Under the pieces are notes generated by a model that saw only the letters and a list, made by a program, of their open reading frames with translations, searched no databases and was not told the DNA's origin. A stretch of 64,000 nucleotides of DNA. It comes from an uncultured Eubacteriales bacterium (GTDB lineage: Bacteria; Bacillota; Clostridia; Oscillospirales; Butyricicoccaceae). The stretch covers positions 1 through 64,000 of the forward strand of contig CAJUGU010000001.1 of NCBI GenBank assembly GCA_910586105.1, written 5' to 3'. The translations under genes and the position numbers were made by a program. Shown here in pieces: positions 46,127-56,077 of this stretch (position 1 is the stretch's first letter; each line of letters starts with the position of its first letter).

Positions 46127-47902
46127 TCAGCCAGATGCTTTCCCGGAAGCGGGCGGCGCGTCGAGTTCACAGCATTCGTACACATCGTCCGGCTTTACGG
46201 TCAGTCGATGGCTCAGATATTTCGCAATATCAAAAGCATTCTTTGGGTCGTAGTCCGATAAATATTTGTACTGCGGATGCTTCGTAATATCATATTTATC
46301 GGAGAAGAATGGACGGACGCCCTGCACCTGTAATATGCACTTACCTCCGTCCATTACCGCTAATTCATCGCATGACATCAATTCCTTTCCTAATTTTTGG
46401 TAATTTACGCCCATGCTCCGTTGACTGCCCCTTGTATCGGATGTGTTATAAAGGTCGATAGTCTCTTTTCCTAGCGTTTCCGATATTTCCTTTAATGTGC
46501 TGCGCTCCTTTCCACCGAGGAACAAAACGCAGGAACAGTTACCGATGATCGTTTCAGCGTTATCCTTATAAATCGCTTTGAGCTGGCTTTGGGTCTGCAC
46601 CACGATATGAGCGGAGATTTCGCGGCTGCGGATCACGCTGATAAGGTGCTGAAAATTCGGGATTTTCTGATTTGCAAACTCGTCCAGCAGGCAGGTGACA
46701 TGGGTTTTCAATGCGCCGCCATTTTGCAGCGCACGATCGCATAAAACATTGAACATTTGCGTGTAAACCATCGCTGCGATGAAGTTGAATGTGGTGTCTG
46801 TATCGGACACCACGCAGAACAGCGCCGTTTTGCGGTCGCCGATCTTTTCCAGCTCCAAATCATCGCCCTCCATCAGTTGGCGAACCTCCTTGATATCAAA
46901 TGGAGCCATGCGAGCGCCGCAGCTAATAAGTATACTTTTTGCTGTTTTTCCGGCAGCCATTTTGTACTTCTTGTACTGCCGTACAGCAAAGTGCTCCGGA
47001 TCGCGCTTTTCGAGCTGTTCAAACATCAAATCGACCGCGTTTTTGAAGGTTTCGTCATCTTCCCGGACTTCTGAGGCGTTTAGCATTTCCAGAAGTGTGG
47101 TCATGTTCTTTTCCTCCTCCGGGGCCTCATACCAGATGTACGAAATTAAGGCTTGATAATACAACGCTTCGGCCTTCGCCCAGAAATCTTCACCGCCTTT
47201 GCTGTCCTCGCCTTTGGTATTTTCCATAATGCAATTTACTAACTTTAAGATATCATTCTCACAATAGATATAGCGAAACGGGTTGTACCGCATAGACTGC
47301 TTAAAATCGATTGTATTGAGTATTTTAATCTCATATCCGCCTTTTTGAAGCATCTTTCCGCACTCCAAAACCACCGTGCCTTTCGGGTCGGTTACGATAT
47401 AGGAAGCGTTCATTTGCATCAAATTTGGCTTAATATGAAATCGCGTTTTGCCGCTGCCGGAACCGCCGATTACTAACACATTTTTATTGATATTGTACTT
47501 CGGATTTTTGTTCCGTCCTACCATAACGCGCTCGGTCTGGGTCAGCAGGATATTCTGGTCAAACTTCGGGTTAATGAAAGGCTTGATATCCTCGGCTGTA
47601 CCCCATCTTGCGCTGCCGTATTCGACCCCGTGGCGGTACTTCTTTGCGTTCTTCGCCTTGATGTAAACCGCCGCCCGAACGCACACCGCACCGACCAGCC
47701 CAACAATCAAATCCTGCGGGTGAAAGCTGAGCAGTGGGTTCTGCGAAATGATTTCGCCCAGGCTGGATATCGCCCCCATTCCTTTGGCGACCATATCTGC
47801 ACCCGCTGCAAGCTGGTAAGCCTCGCCGACGCGGTCGAAAAACCAGAAAATAAACACGTAAGGGAAGTTCAAAATGAGGAACTTTTTCACATCAAATCTC
47901 AC
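46127..47902 (-). CDS. virD4: VirD4/TraG-like type IV coupling protein
   Basis: A 591-residue ATPase that links the relaxase-DNA complex to the secretion channel. Two N-terminal membrane helices (about 8-25 and 64-82), then the motor domain with Walker A VIGGSGSGKTRF (about 147) and Walker B CLLDEFAN (about 407), and the TraG motif VYTQMFNVLCD. The C-terminus is soluble. The start is GTG at 47902, after GGGAGG; it overlaps the stop of the PcfB gene (GTGA), the normal pairing of these two proteins. No defect seen. Confidence 0.92.
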   Translation of the reverse strand: MRFDVKKFLILNFPYVFIFWFFDRVGEAYQLAAGADMVAKGMGAISSLGEIISQNPLLSFHPQDLIVGLVGAVCVRAAVYIKAKNAKKYRHGVEYGSARWGTAEDIKPFINPKFDQNILLTQTERVMVGRNKNPKYNINKNVLVIGGSGSGKTRFHIKPNLMQMNASYIVTDPKGTVVLECGKMLQKGGYEIKILNTIDFKQSMRYNPFRYIYCENDILKLVNCIMENTKGEDSKGGEDFWAKAEALYYQALISYIWYEAPEEEKNMTTLLEMLNASEVREDDETFKNAVDLMFEQLEKRDPEHFAVRQYKKYKMAAGKTAKSILISCGARMAPFDIKEVRQLMEGDDLELEKIGDRKTALFCVVSDTDTTFNFIAAMVYTQMFNVLCDRALQNGGALKTHVTCLLDEFANQKIPNFQHLISVIRSREISAHIVVQTQSQLKAIYKDNAETIIGNCSCVLFLGGKERSTLKEISETLGKETIDLYNTSDTRGSQRSMGVNYQKLGKELMSCDELAVMDGGKCILQVQGVRPFFSDKYDITKHPQYKYLSDYDPKNAFDIAKYLSHRLTVKPDDVYECCELDAPPASGKASG

Positions 47903-48381
47903 AGTTCGATTCCTCCCTTATCGCGGTTTTTGGCAACATCCTGCGCCATATTTTTGACCGCTTCTTTGAAGTACGAAAGCTGTGCCAGCAGGGACGGCTT
48001 TGGGGGCTTCTGAGCGCGGTTCAGGCTCTTTGCGGCGTACTCGGAAAAGGCGGCGTTTAGCGCGTCCGCGTCCCGCGCTTTGAAAAAGACAAGATATTTG
48101 CCCTGGGACGGGTCTTTTTTCAGCGCAAAATCTACGCCGTATTTTTTTGCGATCCGCTCAAAAGACTTGATGTTTTTATCGGTGATTTCAATGTTCTGAA
48201 CGCCAGCATTCTGCCGGACAAGCTGTTTGACCGTCTGCTTGCCATGATGGATTTTGGGATTGCGGGCCTGCGTCAGATACTGGCGCATTGCCCACTTCAG
48301 CAGATCGGCGGTCAGCCTGCCGCCCGTCTTGCCGACCCGGATCGCTAATGCGACGGATTTGTCGCGAACTTCGTCCTGCAT
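47899..48381 (-). CDS. PcfB family protein (DUF3801)
   Basis: A 160-residue soluble protein: KSVALAIRVGKTGGRLTADLLKWAMRQYL near the start, a middle KNIKSFERIAKKYGVDFALKKD, and a C-terminus KPPKPSLLAQLSYFKEAVKNMAQD. PcfB acts as an accessory to the VirD4 coupling protein (PcfC in pCF10) and helps present the relaxase complex. ATG follows AAGGGAGG. Fully consistent with coupled translation into the VirD4 gene. Confidence 0.88.
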   Translation of the reverse strand: MQDEVRDKSVALAIRVGKTGGRLTADLLKWAMRQYLTQARNPKIHHGKQTVKQLVRQNAGVQNIEITDKNIKSFERIAKKYGVDFALKKDPSQGKYLVFFKARDADALNAAFSEYAAKSLNRAQKPPKPSLLAQLSYFKEAVKNMAQDVAKNRDKGGIEL

Positions 48382-48458
48382 ATGATCGTCCTCCCTTCAT
48401 GCAGGCTGGAATGATATAAGCGCCTACGGCGGAACCCGCAGGCGACGGAGCAGGTATT

Positions 48459-49235
48459 TCATGCGTGCCCCTCCTGTTCTTCGCGGGCAAACCGTTCATC
48501 CAGTCGTGCGACGCTCCAATTCTGCTTGAATTGTCCCAACGGACCGGGACCAAACTGTTCCCGTGCATGGTCATCCAGTTCACGCAGCCGCGCCCACAAT
48601 TCCGGGTGATGAACGCGCAGCTTTCGCAGCTCGCCAATCCTTTGCAGCGGGCAACACCAGCACGAAACACGGTTGTAAATTTCGTACAATCCGCCGAAGT
48701 CAAAGCCCCGGTCATAGCAAATCTGCAAAGCCTGTGCTTCAGTAATACCCCATTCGACCAGCGGATAACGCTTTTGCGGATTGTCCTTGCACCGCCACGC
48801 TTCATCAGCGGCAATGCCGATATAATGAACTGCGTTCTTTTCTTCCTTCAGGCGTTTCGCTTCACGTTCAATAAGATGTGTTTTCAGCTGGCCTGTACAC
48901 CATCTGACACGCATTCCCGGCCAGCCATAGCCGGTCAGGGGCTGACCATTCGCAATGCGCCGGTCAATCGCCCGCTGTTGCCGCTGCGGAACGTCAAACA
49001 TATACCACTCAAAGCTGTGCGGATTTCGCAGAGTGGTCACGTGAATGCCGCGTTTTTCGTACAAATATTTGTCCATTTTCGCGATATGCGCTCCCATTTC
49101 AGGGAAGTCCATTCCGGTATCTGCGAAAATGACACAATCAATCGGCATTTCTTTTTCGATCATTAGCAGAAGCATCGCGGTTGAATCTTTGCCGAAAGAT
49201 GCCGAAACGATATGATATTGGTTATTTCCTGCCAC
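48459..49235 (-). CDS. PAPS-reductase-like PP-loop protein
   Basis: A 258-residue protein with the PP-loop SASFGKDSTAMLL (about 11-23) of the adenylyl-transferring PAPS reductase / ATP-sulfurylase group, then FADTGMDFPEM, WCTGQLKTHLIE and a Cys cluster NRVSCWCCPLQ (about 188-198). Such proteins on phages and ICEs are related to DndC-like and thiolation enzymes; some modify DNA or RNA, but none of the other dnd genes is present here. The start is GTG at 49235 after AAGGAGG. It stands between the giant surface protein gene (past a terminator) and pcfB. True assimilatory sulfate reduction is unlikely in this setting. Confidence 0.8.
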   Translation of the reverse strand: MAGNNQYHIVSASFGKDSTAMLLLMIEKEMPIDCVIFADTGMDFPEMGAHIAKMDKYLYEKRGIHVTTLRNPHSFEWYMFDVPQRQQRAIDRRIANGQPLTGYGWPGMRVRWCTGQLKTHLIEREAKRLKEEKNAVHYIGIAADEAWRCKDNPQKRYPLVEWGITEAQALQICYDRGFDFGGLYEIYNRVSCWCCPLQRIGELRKLRVHHPELWARLRELDDHAREQFGPGPLGQFKQNWSVARLDERFAREEQEGHA

Positions 49236-49251
49236 ATTTCCTCCTTGTTAG

Positions 49252-49292
49252 AAAAAATTGCCCCGGAAAGATTGCAGTCCTTCCAGGGCAAA
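49252..49292 (-). terminator. Terminator after the SLH surface protein gene
   Basis: On the minus strand a stem TTGCCC(T/C)GGAA... closes with TTCCGGGGCAA, followed by TTTTTT (49252-49257). It lies 10 bases past the 2245-residue protein's stop and separates it from the conjugation genes. Confidence 0.85.
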
Positions 49293-49302
49293 ACAGGTTG
49301 TG

Positions 49303-52300
49303 TTATTTGAGAGCTGTCCACTTTTCAGCGGATCCATTCATGGTAAAAGTGTGTGCGTTGGACGCTTCGACGATATCCCAATAAAACCATTTTCCGGCAG
49401 GAACATCGGTGAAGGTTTTGTAGCCGGTTACGACTGCATCCGCAGACGCCTTGCGCCCCAGAATGCGGTTGACCATTGCAATCGTTTCGGCGCGAGAAAT
49501 GTTCTGGTTGGGACGGAAAGTGCCGTCCTCGTAACCATAAACCAGCCCAGCCGTCGCAGCCTGATTGATGTACTTTCGCGCCCAGTTTTCGGAAATATCC
49601 GTAAACTTATCCACCGTCTGCGTGTTGGAATTTCCGTAGAAGCGAGCCAAAATACTTGCCAGTTCCGCACGGGAAATGTTCTTGTCTGGGCCAAATGTCC
49701 CGTCCGGATAACCGGAAATTACGCCGAGATTTGCCAGCGTAGAAACCGCCGTGCTGTACCATGCGTTTGCAGGAACGTTCTTGAATCGGTTGATATTCGT
49801 GCCATAAGTGGCCTTCGCTTCGGAGGTCAGCAGCCGATACAAGATCGACGCAACTTCGGCGCGAGTGATATCAGCGGTGGGCGCGGCCTGTGTAGTCGTG
49901 CGGCCTACAATGTAGGCAAAATGGTCGGTACGGTTCAGCAGGGACAGCTTGGAGCCGCTGCCCAAAATATCGCCGTTATTAGAGCCGTTGTTGTTTCCGG
50001 TATCGTCACTGTTCGTGCCGTCGGGATCGGTGCTGCCCTGCTTAATCGTCACCTTCTGGACTTCGGAAGCCATTTCGGTTGCGGTCGCTTTATAGCGCAC
50101 TTCGTAGCGGTCAGGGAACAGATTCTTAACGGTTTTACCGGTAATTGCCGTCCATCTGCCGCCCGAAATGCGGTATTCCATTGTTCTGTCCGTGTCGGTC
50201 AGCGTGCCGTCATTTTTGCCCTTGACGGTTTCATCGGTATGCCCAACATCGGGGGCTTCACGCCGCGCGGGAATCTTCACGGAAATCGGTTCGCTGGGCG
50301 GTACGCCGTCCTTGCCGGGGTATCGAATCAGGATTTCCTTGCCTGCGAGGTCGGAAACGTCCATCGGCTCCGGGCAGGGCTTCCAGGTCTTGCCGCCGTC
50401 GTCGCTGTACTCCATGTCGGGAGTGGTGTCAATCGTTTCTGTGTTCGGGTCAAAAATCAGGACGGGCGCGTCAGGGTTATTGGAAACCAGAACGGTGACA
50501 CTCCGACTGGCAAATTCGTCCGCACTGGCAGGGTAGCGGAACAACAAGGTTTTACCCCGATAATCCTTCGTATTCAGCGCATTGCTAAGAGCCGTCCATG
50601 TCTGCCCGTTGTCGGCAGAAAACTCCGTTCCGGTCGCAGAAGTGATTGTTTTTGCCGTACCGTCAACCTCGACATGGGGCGCTTCGCGGCGTGCCGGAAT
50701 CTTTACCTCAACGCCGGTGCTGGGGAAGGAGTCCTCGTCACCGTGGTTGCGGATAATGACTGTCTGGCCGGTCAGGTCAGAAACGTCAAGCGGTTCGGTG
50801 CAGGGATTCCACGTCTTGCCGCCGTCCGTAGAGTAATCCATGTCCGGGGTCGTGTTGACCGTTTCGGAATCGTTGTCCAGCTTCACATCCGGATTTTCGG
50901 TGCGGTTCGGAATTTTCACTTCAACCGGATCGCTGGCAAATTCATCGTCATTCGCAGACTTTCGCACGAGAATTATCTGACCAGCCAAGTCGGAAACGTC
51001 CATATCCGGGTCGCACTTAATCCATGTCACACCACCGTCCGTGCTGTACTCCATATCGTCTGTGGTGTTGATGGTCTGCCTGTCGCGGTCGATGGCCAGA
51101 TCAGGCTTATCACCGCGCTTCGGAACGGTAACATTTACCGGCAGGCTGGCGAAATGCTCCGTGTCGTAACTTTCACGGACTGCCACTTCCTCTCCGCACA
51201 GACCGGACACGTCCAGCCCATCGGCGGGGACTTCTGCCCAGCCGTTTTCTGTCCGGTATTCCGGGTGCGTGCCAGTTGCGGTAAGGCGCTCGTTTTCGTT
51301 GCTGATGCTGGCAGTCGGTTCCGGATTTCGGTTTGGAACCGTCACAGATGCGCTGTTGCTGGCAGGATTTATACCGTCGCAGGCGTAGCGAATCCGGAAG
51401 GTTTCGCCGGTCAAATCGGACAGGCTCATGCCGTCTGTGCAGGTAATCCAGCTTTCGCCGCTGTCGCGGGAATACTCCATTGCGGCGGTGCTGTTCATGC
51501 TTTCGGTGGCATTGTCAATCACCGGCTCAGGAGCTACACCGCGAACAGGGACGATCACCGTGCAGGCATCACTGCGGAAGGAATCGTCGGTCGCGGCGAT
51601 TCTCACCAAGAGGGTTTCGCCCTGCCGATCTTCGACATTCTGGCTGTCCTCGCAGGGCTTCCAAGTCTTGCCGCCATCGTTGGAATACTCCATATCCGGT
51701 GTGGTGTTCATGGTGAAGTCAAAGGGGTTGACCTTCACATCCGGCGTTGCCGGACGTTCCGGCAGCATATCCATGATAACAGCGCCGGGCTTGCCCGTGC
51801 CATCGTCCACCAAACGGATGTAAATTGTGCTTCCGGGAATTACTTCGCCGCCGTTCGGGATTTCATCGGACAGGGTATAATCGTCGCCGACTTCGACCAC
51901 ATCCGGGTCAAAACGGATGATTTCCTCGCGGTAGTCAATTTCATAATCCAGCCCTGTGTCGGCAATCGTTTTGCCATCTACGGTTTTGCTGTCGGAAGCG
52001 TAAAGGTTGTCCGTTTCCTTGAGCCGCTGCGTGAAGATGTAGGCGGTGTCAGGCGTCAAACCGGTAAATTTCGGGCTGTCCTGCCAGTTTGCGCCGCCGT
52101 CGATGCTGTACTCCGCGCCCGGAACGGGATTGAGCGCGATTGTAGTGGTTGTACGGTTTGCAATCGTAGGTATGGTGTTCATCGTCTGCGGAGCCTTTTT
52201 GATGGTCATGTCCGCATAAACCTGCTCGGTTTTCAGATTGTAATTGTCCTTTGCGGTCAGGTAAAAACGCACCTTATAAGTACCCGCATCAACCGGCGCT

Positions 52301-55300
52301 TCGGAGCGCTCGTAGGGCTTGCCGCTGGCCAGCGTGCCAACGTACATGACGCTGACCGACTTCACACCCTCCAGCGTAGTCAGCTTGTCAGTGTACGGGT
52401 AAGGCTGACGGTTTCCGTTGTAAACAGTGGTGTAGGAGGGCATATTTGCACTGCTGTCGCTGCCGTCACCGCTGCCCGGAACATCAACGGATTTGTCCGT
52501 CGTTTTGCCGGAAACGGGACGCGTCCCGGAGGGCAGGTGGTTTTCGTCCTCCCTCATGCGCACCAGAATGGTGTAATTCTCGTTCGCGCTTAGCCCGCCA
52601 AAAATATTGCTGTCCTGCCAGTTGCTGCCGCTGTCGATGCTGTATTCCGCGCCGGGAATTGCTGATACGGTCAGCGTGTGCGCGGAGCTGCTTTCCAGTG
52701 AAGCCATTGGCGTGTCCTGCGCAGCTTTACGGATGGTCAGCGTGGCTGTGTAATTTCCACTTGCAAGGATGTGGTTTGCATCGGGCGAGAAAATCGCTGT
52801 CACAAAGTATGTGCCTGCGTTGATCGGCGCGGTCGTGGTCGCGTCATAATTTGTACCGTCAATACCCTCATAGGTAAGCGCGACCGACGCGATTCCTGCA
52901 ATATTATCCGCGCCGTGATACCGCTGAGGATTGCCCGTGTAGGTCACCGTTTCATCCACCAGCGAGGGGCGAACCATCCCAGCTTCGCCAGTCGGACGGA
53001 TGATGTGCAGCTTTGGCGCGGGAAGCGTTTCGGGCAGTTTATAACCGTCCGCAGCCACAAAATCAATGTTTACGGCATAACTCCCAACATTGGAGGGTGG
53101 CGTTATAATGCCGTCATAGCCGGTAACTTTCATAGATGCAATGCCAATATTGCTTTTGGGCAGGGTGTACGTCTGCGCGTGCCCGGTGTACTCAACGGTC
53201 TGATCGGCAAAGTTCTCGAAAGTGACCAGCGTTTTCTCGGTCGCCTGCATCGTGGACGGCCCTTCCAGCTCCTTATAACACGGTGTTTCGACCGCCTTAA
53301 CCTTGATTTCATAGGTCGTGTCGCGGGTCAGGCCGGTGAAGGTGTCGGTGGTCTGCCAGGTTGTGCCGCCGTCAATCGAATACGCCATACCGTCCTCAAC
53401 CTTGACCGTGATGGAGGAATCCGTTACGCCGATCACAACGGGCGCAAGCGGCGTTGGGGGCGTGGCTTTGTTGATGGTCAGGGTTGCGTACTGCGGCTGC
53501 AATTCTTCGTAGCCGTTTTGCATGGTGTAGCTGACCTTGACGTTATAAACGCCGGGATTCACAGGCGGTTCGGTTGTCGGGCCGTAGCTTGTGCCGTTCG
53601 TGCCAGTGAAGCTCTGGACCGCTGCGGTGCAGCCAATCGGGACTTCCGCAACCAGCGATTTCGGCGTGCCGTCGTAGGTGTAAACCGCCGATTGAACGGT
53701 CGCAGCTGTCGAACTCTGGCGGGTCGTGCGAATCACCGCAGACGAAACCGGGCTTTCATAACGGTTCTGATCGCCGGGGTATTTCGCCTGAATCGTGTAC
53801 GCGGTGTCAGGGGACAGCCCTTCAAAAATCGTGCTCGACTGCCACGATTTTCCGCCGTCAATCGAGAAAACCGCTCCCGGAATTGCAGTGATTGTGATAG
53901 TGTTTGTGCCGGTGCTGCTGGCCTTCGGCGCGGACGGCGCGGCCTGCTCGACTTTGGTAATAGTCAGCGTGGAAGTGACCGGCTCCAGCGGCTTTGCCCC
54001 GGTCTGCATCGCGAAGCTGACCGTTACCGGATAAACGCCGACATTGGTCGGCGCAGCAGTCGTGCTTTCTCCGTTTACCGTGTAAGTTACGGTACTTTTC
54101 GTGACGTATGAAATGGTAGGGATTTGATACGCAATCGGAATGCCCGTGTAGGGGTAACTTTGCGGCTGAAGGTTCAGATCGTCGAGATTTACGCCAATGT
54201 ATTCCGTGCTAAATTGTGCAGATTTAGCGGGAGAGGCGGCATAATTGCCGTCGTCGGTTTCCTTTAGGCGCTGATAAAGCGTGTACGTCGTACCTGCATC
54301 CAGATTCCGAAACGACGGACTGTCCTGCCAGACATTGCCGTCTTTGCTATACTCTGCGTTCTCGACCGATTTCAGCGTCAACGAACTCGTATCGGATGCC
54401 GCCAATACTGGTTCGCCGCAGATCTGTGCAGCCTTTTCAATGTTGTAGCTGACCATCGTGCTCGAAAGCTGCGGATAACCCGGCTGCATCACGAAAGACA
54501 CCGTGACGGTGTATGCTCCAGCATTGACCGGCGGAACATTGCTGCTGTAAGGCCGTCCGTTGTTCGCCGTGCCTTTGTAGGCGATCGTCATGGACTGGAT
54601 GCCGTCCGGAAGGTTCGGCATGGGCAACGGAGTGGAAACGCCGTCATAATCCTTGGTATAGTCACTGACTGTGGGTGCTTCCACGGTTCCATAAGTCAGG
54701 TTAATTGTAGCTGTAACAGCGGGCATATTTTCGCTGGAAAGCTGCGGGAAACCGGACACATTCAGCGTGCCGCTGACCGTTTGCGTCAGGGCATAAGGGG
54801 CATAACCCGCGCTGCTCCATGTGACCGGAACGCCTGTAACCGTCTGCGCGTTGCCCGAGCCGCCATAGGCTGTTACTGTCACAGTTTTCGGCAGGTTCAG
54901 GCTGCTGAACGGCGTCCCCATTGGAGCCGTCCGCACGACTTCCTCCACGTTCAAAATCGAGCGCGGCACGACCGTTACCGGGATGGTCATCGTCCCAATA
55001 CCAGAGACATTTGCACGGACTTTGGTCGTCCCCGGCTTGCTGGAATCGAACTCGGTATAGGTGTTGTCCAGCGTCCAGGTATAGGCGCTGCTGCCGGTCG
55101 TGAACTGAACGGCGCTCATCGGGTCGCCGACATAAATCGTGTTGGTCGCCGGGACGATCCATGCCAACGAGGTCGCCAGGTCGGTCCGTTCCCCATCCTT
55201 CAGCCAGACATAATTTTTGTCGGTGATTGGCGCGCAAATGGCATAAAGTCCGGCGGCAACCGGGTTTGTAACCAGGGAATCCCCGTCTACTATGAACTCG

Positions 55301-56040
55301 CCGTTTTCCCGCTTCACTTCAAAGACCATCAGGTCTACGGGTACGGATGCCCCGTTTACGTCCTGATATGCGACAGTTTTTCCATCTATCAGGCTTGTAC
55401 CGTCGTAAATCTTGCTGTCAAACTCCGTCACCCATGGAACGGCTTTTGCGTAGACCTCCAAAATCTCTGCGGTTCGCAGTTCCACATTGTCATAAATGGC
55501 GCTGTTTACCGTAATCAGGATACCGTAGCGCCCGGTCTCACTGACCGAAACATGATTGTCCAACGTTGTCCCAACATAACGCCGGTATGCTGGAGCTACG
55601 TCATAAACGAGCGTATACGGCTGGCCGCTGAACTCGACGCCGTTGTCCACCACGCCCTGATAAGCTGGATCAAGCGTGAACGCGCTGAGCGGCAGCGTCG
55701 GGACGTCGATTTGCGCCCAGCTGCCGCAGGTATCGCAAGTGATCCGTACATAACCGTCGGTTGTTGCAGTCGCTTTCACGATTTCCTGAATAAATTGCGC
55801 GCCTTCCAGACAGGTATGCTCCCCGCGGATGCCACCGTCATTTTTGTCCGAATAGTCGAGAAAGAGGTATACGGGATCTTCGCCGGGGGCGGTGTATTGG
55901 GAATCCGGGGCTGGCCATGTTTCCGGCGCGTCGCTTTTCGACACAGCGAACGCGTGAACCGGCAGCATCCCCACCGCCATGCTCAATGCCAAAAGCCAGC
56001 TTATAATGCGCGGCATTCTGGCAGTTTTCTTTTTTTGCAT
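49303..56040 (-). CDS. Giant SLH surface protein with MBG/Ig-like repeats
   Basis: A 2245-residue exported protein. The signal peptide (about 1-32) ends in HAFA. Residues about 450-1370 are tandem beta-domains of the MBG type (Y(D/T)G(T/N)P starts and YSIDGGxxWQ-like strands); residues about 1433-1960 are seven or more shorter repeats with MEYSxDGGKTWxPC and DVSDLxG marks ending in a VxIPxR strand. Three SLH domains occupy about 2037-2243 (ITRAEVASILYRL, NISRAELASILARFYG, NISRAETIAMVNRIL), which anchor it non-covalently to the cell wall. Likely an adhesin or surface-layer protein carried as cargo. ATG after AAAGGAG. The terminator follows; the second surface gene lies 37 bases upstream, so the pair is one operon. 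Confidence 0.9.
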   Translation of the reverse strand: MQKKKTARMPRIISWLLALSMAVGMLPVHAFAVSKSDAPETWPAPDSQYTAPGEDPVYLFLDYSDKNDGGIRGEHTCLEGAQFIQEIVKATATTDGYVRITCDTCGSWAQIDVPTLPLSAFTLDPAYQGVVDNGVEFSGQPYTLVYDVAPAYRRYVGTTLDNHVSVSETGRYGILITVNSAIYDNVELRTAEILEVYAKAVPWVTEFDSKIYDGTSLIDGKTVAYQDVNGASVPVDLMVFEVKRENGEFIVDGDSLVTNPVAAGLYAICAPITDKNYVWLKDGERTDLATSLAWIVPATNTIYVGDPMSAVQFTTGSSAYTWTLDNTYTEFDSSKPGTTKVRANVSGIGTMTIPVTVVPRSILNVEEVVRTAPMGTPFSSLNLPKTVTVTAYGGSGNAQTVTGVPVTWSSAGYAPYALTQTVSGTLNVSGFPQLSSENMPAVTATINLTYGTVEAPTVSDYTKDYDGVSTPLPMPNLPDGIQSMTIAYKGTANNGRPYSSNVPPVNAGAYTVTVSFVMQPGYPQLSSTMVSYNIEKAAQICGEPVLAASDTSSLTLKSVENAEYSKDGNVWQDSPSFRNLDAGTTYTLYQRLKETDDGNYAASPAKSAQFSTEYIGVNLDDLNLQPQSYPYTGIPIAYQIPTISYVTKSTVTYTVNGESTTAAPTNVGVYPVTVSFAMQTGAKPLEPVTSTLTITKVEQAAPSAPKASSTGTNTITITAIPGAVFSIDGGKSWQSSTIFEGLSPDTAYTIQAKYPGDQNRYESPVSSAVIRTTRQSSTAATVQSAVYTYDGTPKSLVAEVPIGCTAAVQSFTGTNGTSYGPTTEPPVNPGVYNVKVSYTMQNGYEELQPQYATLTINKATPPTPLAPVVIGVTDSSITVKVEDGMAYSIDGGTTWQTTDTFTGLTRDTTYEIKVKAVETPCYKELEGPSTMQATEKTLVTFENFADQTVEYTGHAQTYTLPKSNIGIASMKVTGYDGIITPPSNVGSYAVNIDFVAADGYKLPETLPAPKLHIIRPTGEAGMVRPSLVDETVTYTGNPQRYHGADNIAGIASVALTYEGIDGTNYDATTTAPINAGTYFVTAIFSPDANHILASGNYTATLTIRKAAQDTPMASLESSSAHTLTVSAIPGAEYSIDSGSNWQDSNIFGGLSANENYTILVRMREDENHLPSGTRPVSGKTTDKSVDVPGSGDGSDSSANMPSYTTVYNGNRQPYPYTDKLTTLEGVKSVSVMYVGTLASGKPYERSEAPVDAGTYKVRFYLTAKDNYNLKTEQVYADMTIKKAPQTMNTIPTIANRTTTTIALNPVPGAEYSIDGGANWQDSPKFTGLTPDTAYIFTQRLKETDNLYASDSKTVDGKTIADTGLDYEIDYREEIIRFDPDVVEVGDDYTLSDEIPNGGEVIPGSTIYIRLVDDGTGKPGAVIMDMLPERPATPDVKVNPFDFTMNTTPDMEYSNDGGKTWKPCEDSQNVEDRQGETLLVRIAATDDSFRSDACTVIVPVRGVAPEPVIDNATESMNSTAAMEYSRDSGESWITCTDGMSLSDLTGETFRIRYACDGINPASNSASVTVPNRNPEPTASISNENERLTATGTHPEYRTENGWAEVPADGLDVSGLCGEEVAVRESYDTEHFASLPVNVTVPKRGDKPDLAIDRDRQTINTTDDMEYSTDGGVTWIKCDPDMDVSDLAGQIILVRKSANDDEFASDPVEVKIPNRTENPDVKLDNDSETVNTTPDMDYSTDGGKTWNPCTEPLDVSDLTGQTVIIRNHGDEDSFPSTGVEVKIPARREAPHVEVDGTAKTITSATGTEFSADNGQTWTALSNALNTKDYRGKTLLFRYPASADEFASRSVTVLVSNNPDAPVLIFDPNTETIDTTPDMEYSDDGGKTWKPCPEPMDVSDLAGKEILIRYPGKDGVPPSEPISVKIPARREAPDVGHTDETVKGKNDGTLTDTDRTMEYRISGGRWTAITGKTVKNLFPDRYEVRYKATATEMASEVQKVTIKQGSTDPDGTNSDDTGNNNGSNNGDILGSGSKLSLLNRTDHFAYIVGRTTTQAAPTADITRAEVASILYRLLTSEAKATYGTNINRFKNVPANAWYSTAVSTLANLGVISGYPDGTFGPDKNISRAELASILARFYGNSNTQTVDKFTDISENWARKYINQAATAGLVYGYEDGTFRPNQNISRAETIAMVNRILGRKASADAVVTGYKTFTDVPAGKWFYWDIVEASNAHTFTMNGSAEKWTALK

Positions 56041-56077
56041 GAAATGCTCCTTTCAATGCTGATATTTCGCGGATTCG

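Noticed and set aside
49258..52593. A 1111-codon plus-strand open frame opposite the surface protein gene
   Set aside because: It is antisense to a clearly real repeat protein with signal peptide and SLH domains; the long frame is a by-product of repeated codons and biased base use, with no recognisable domain and no ribosome site.
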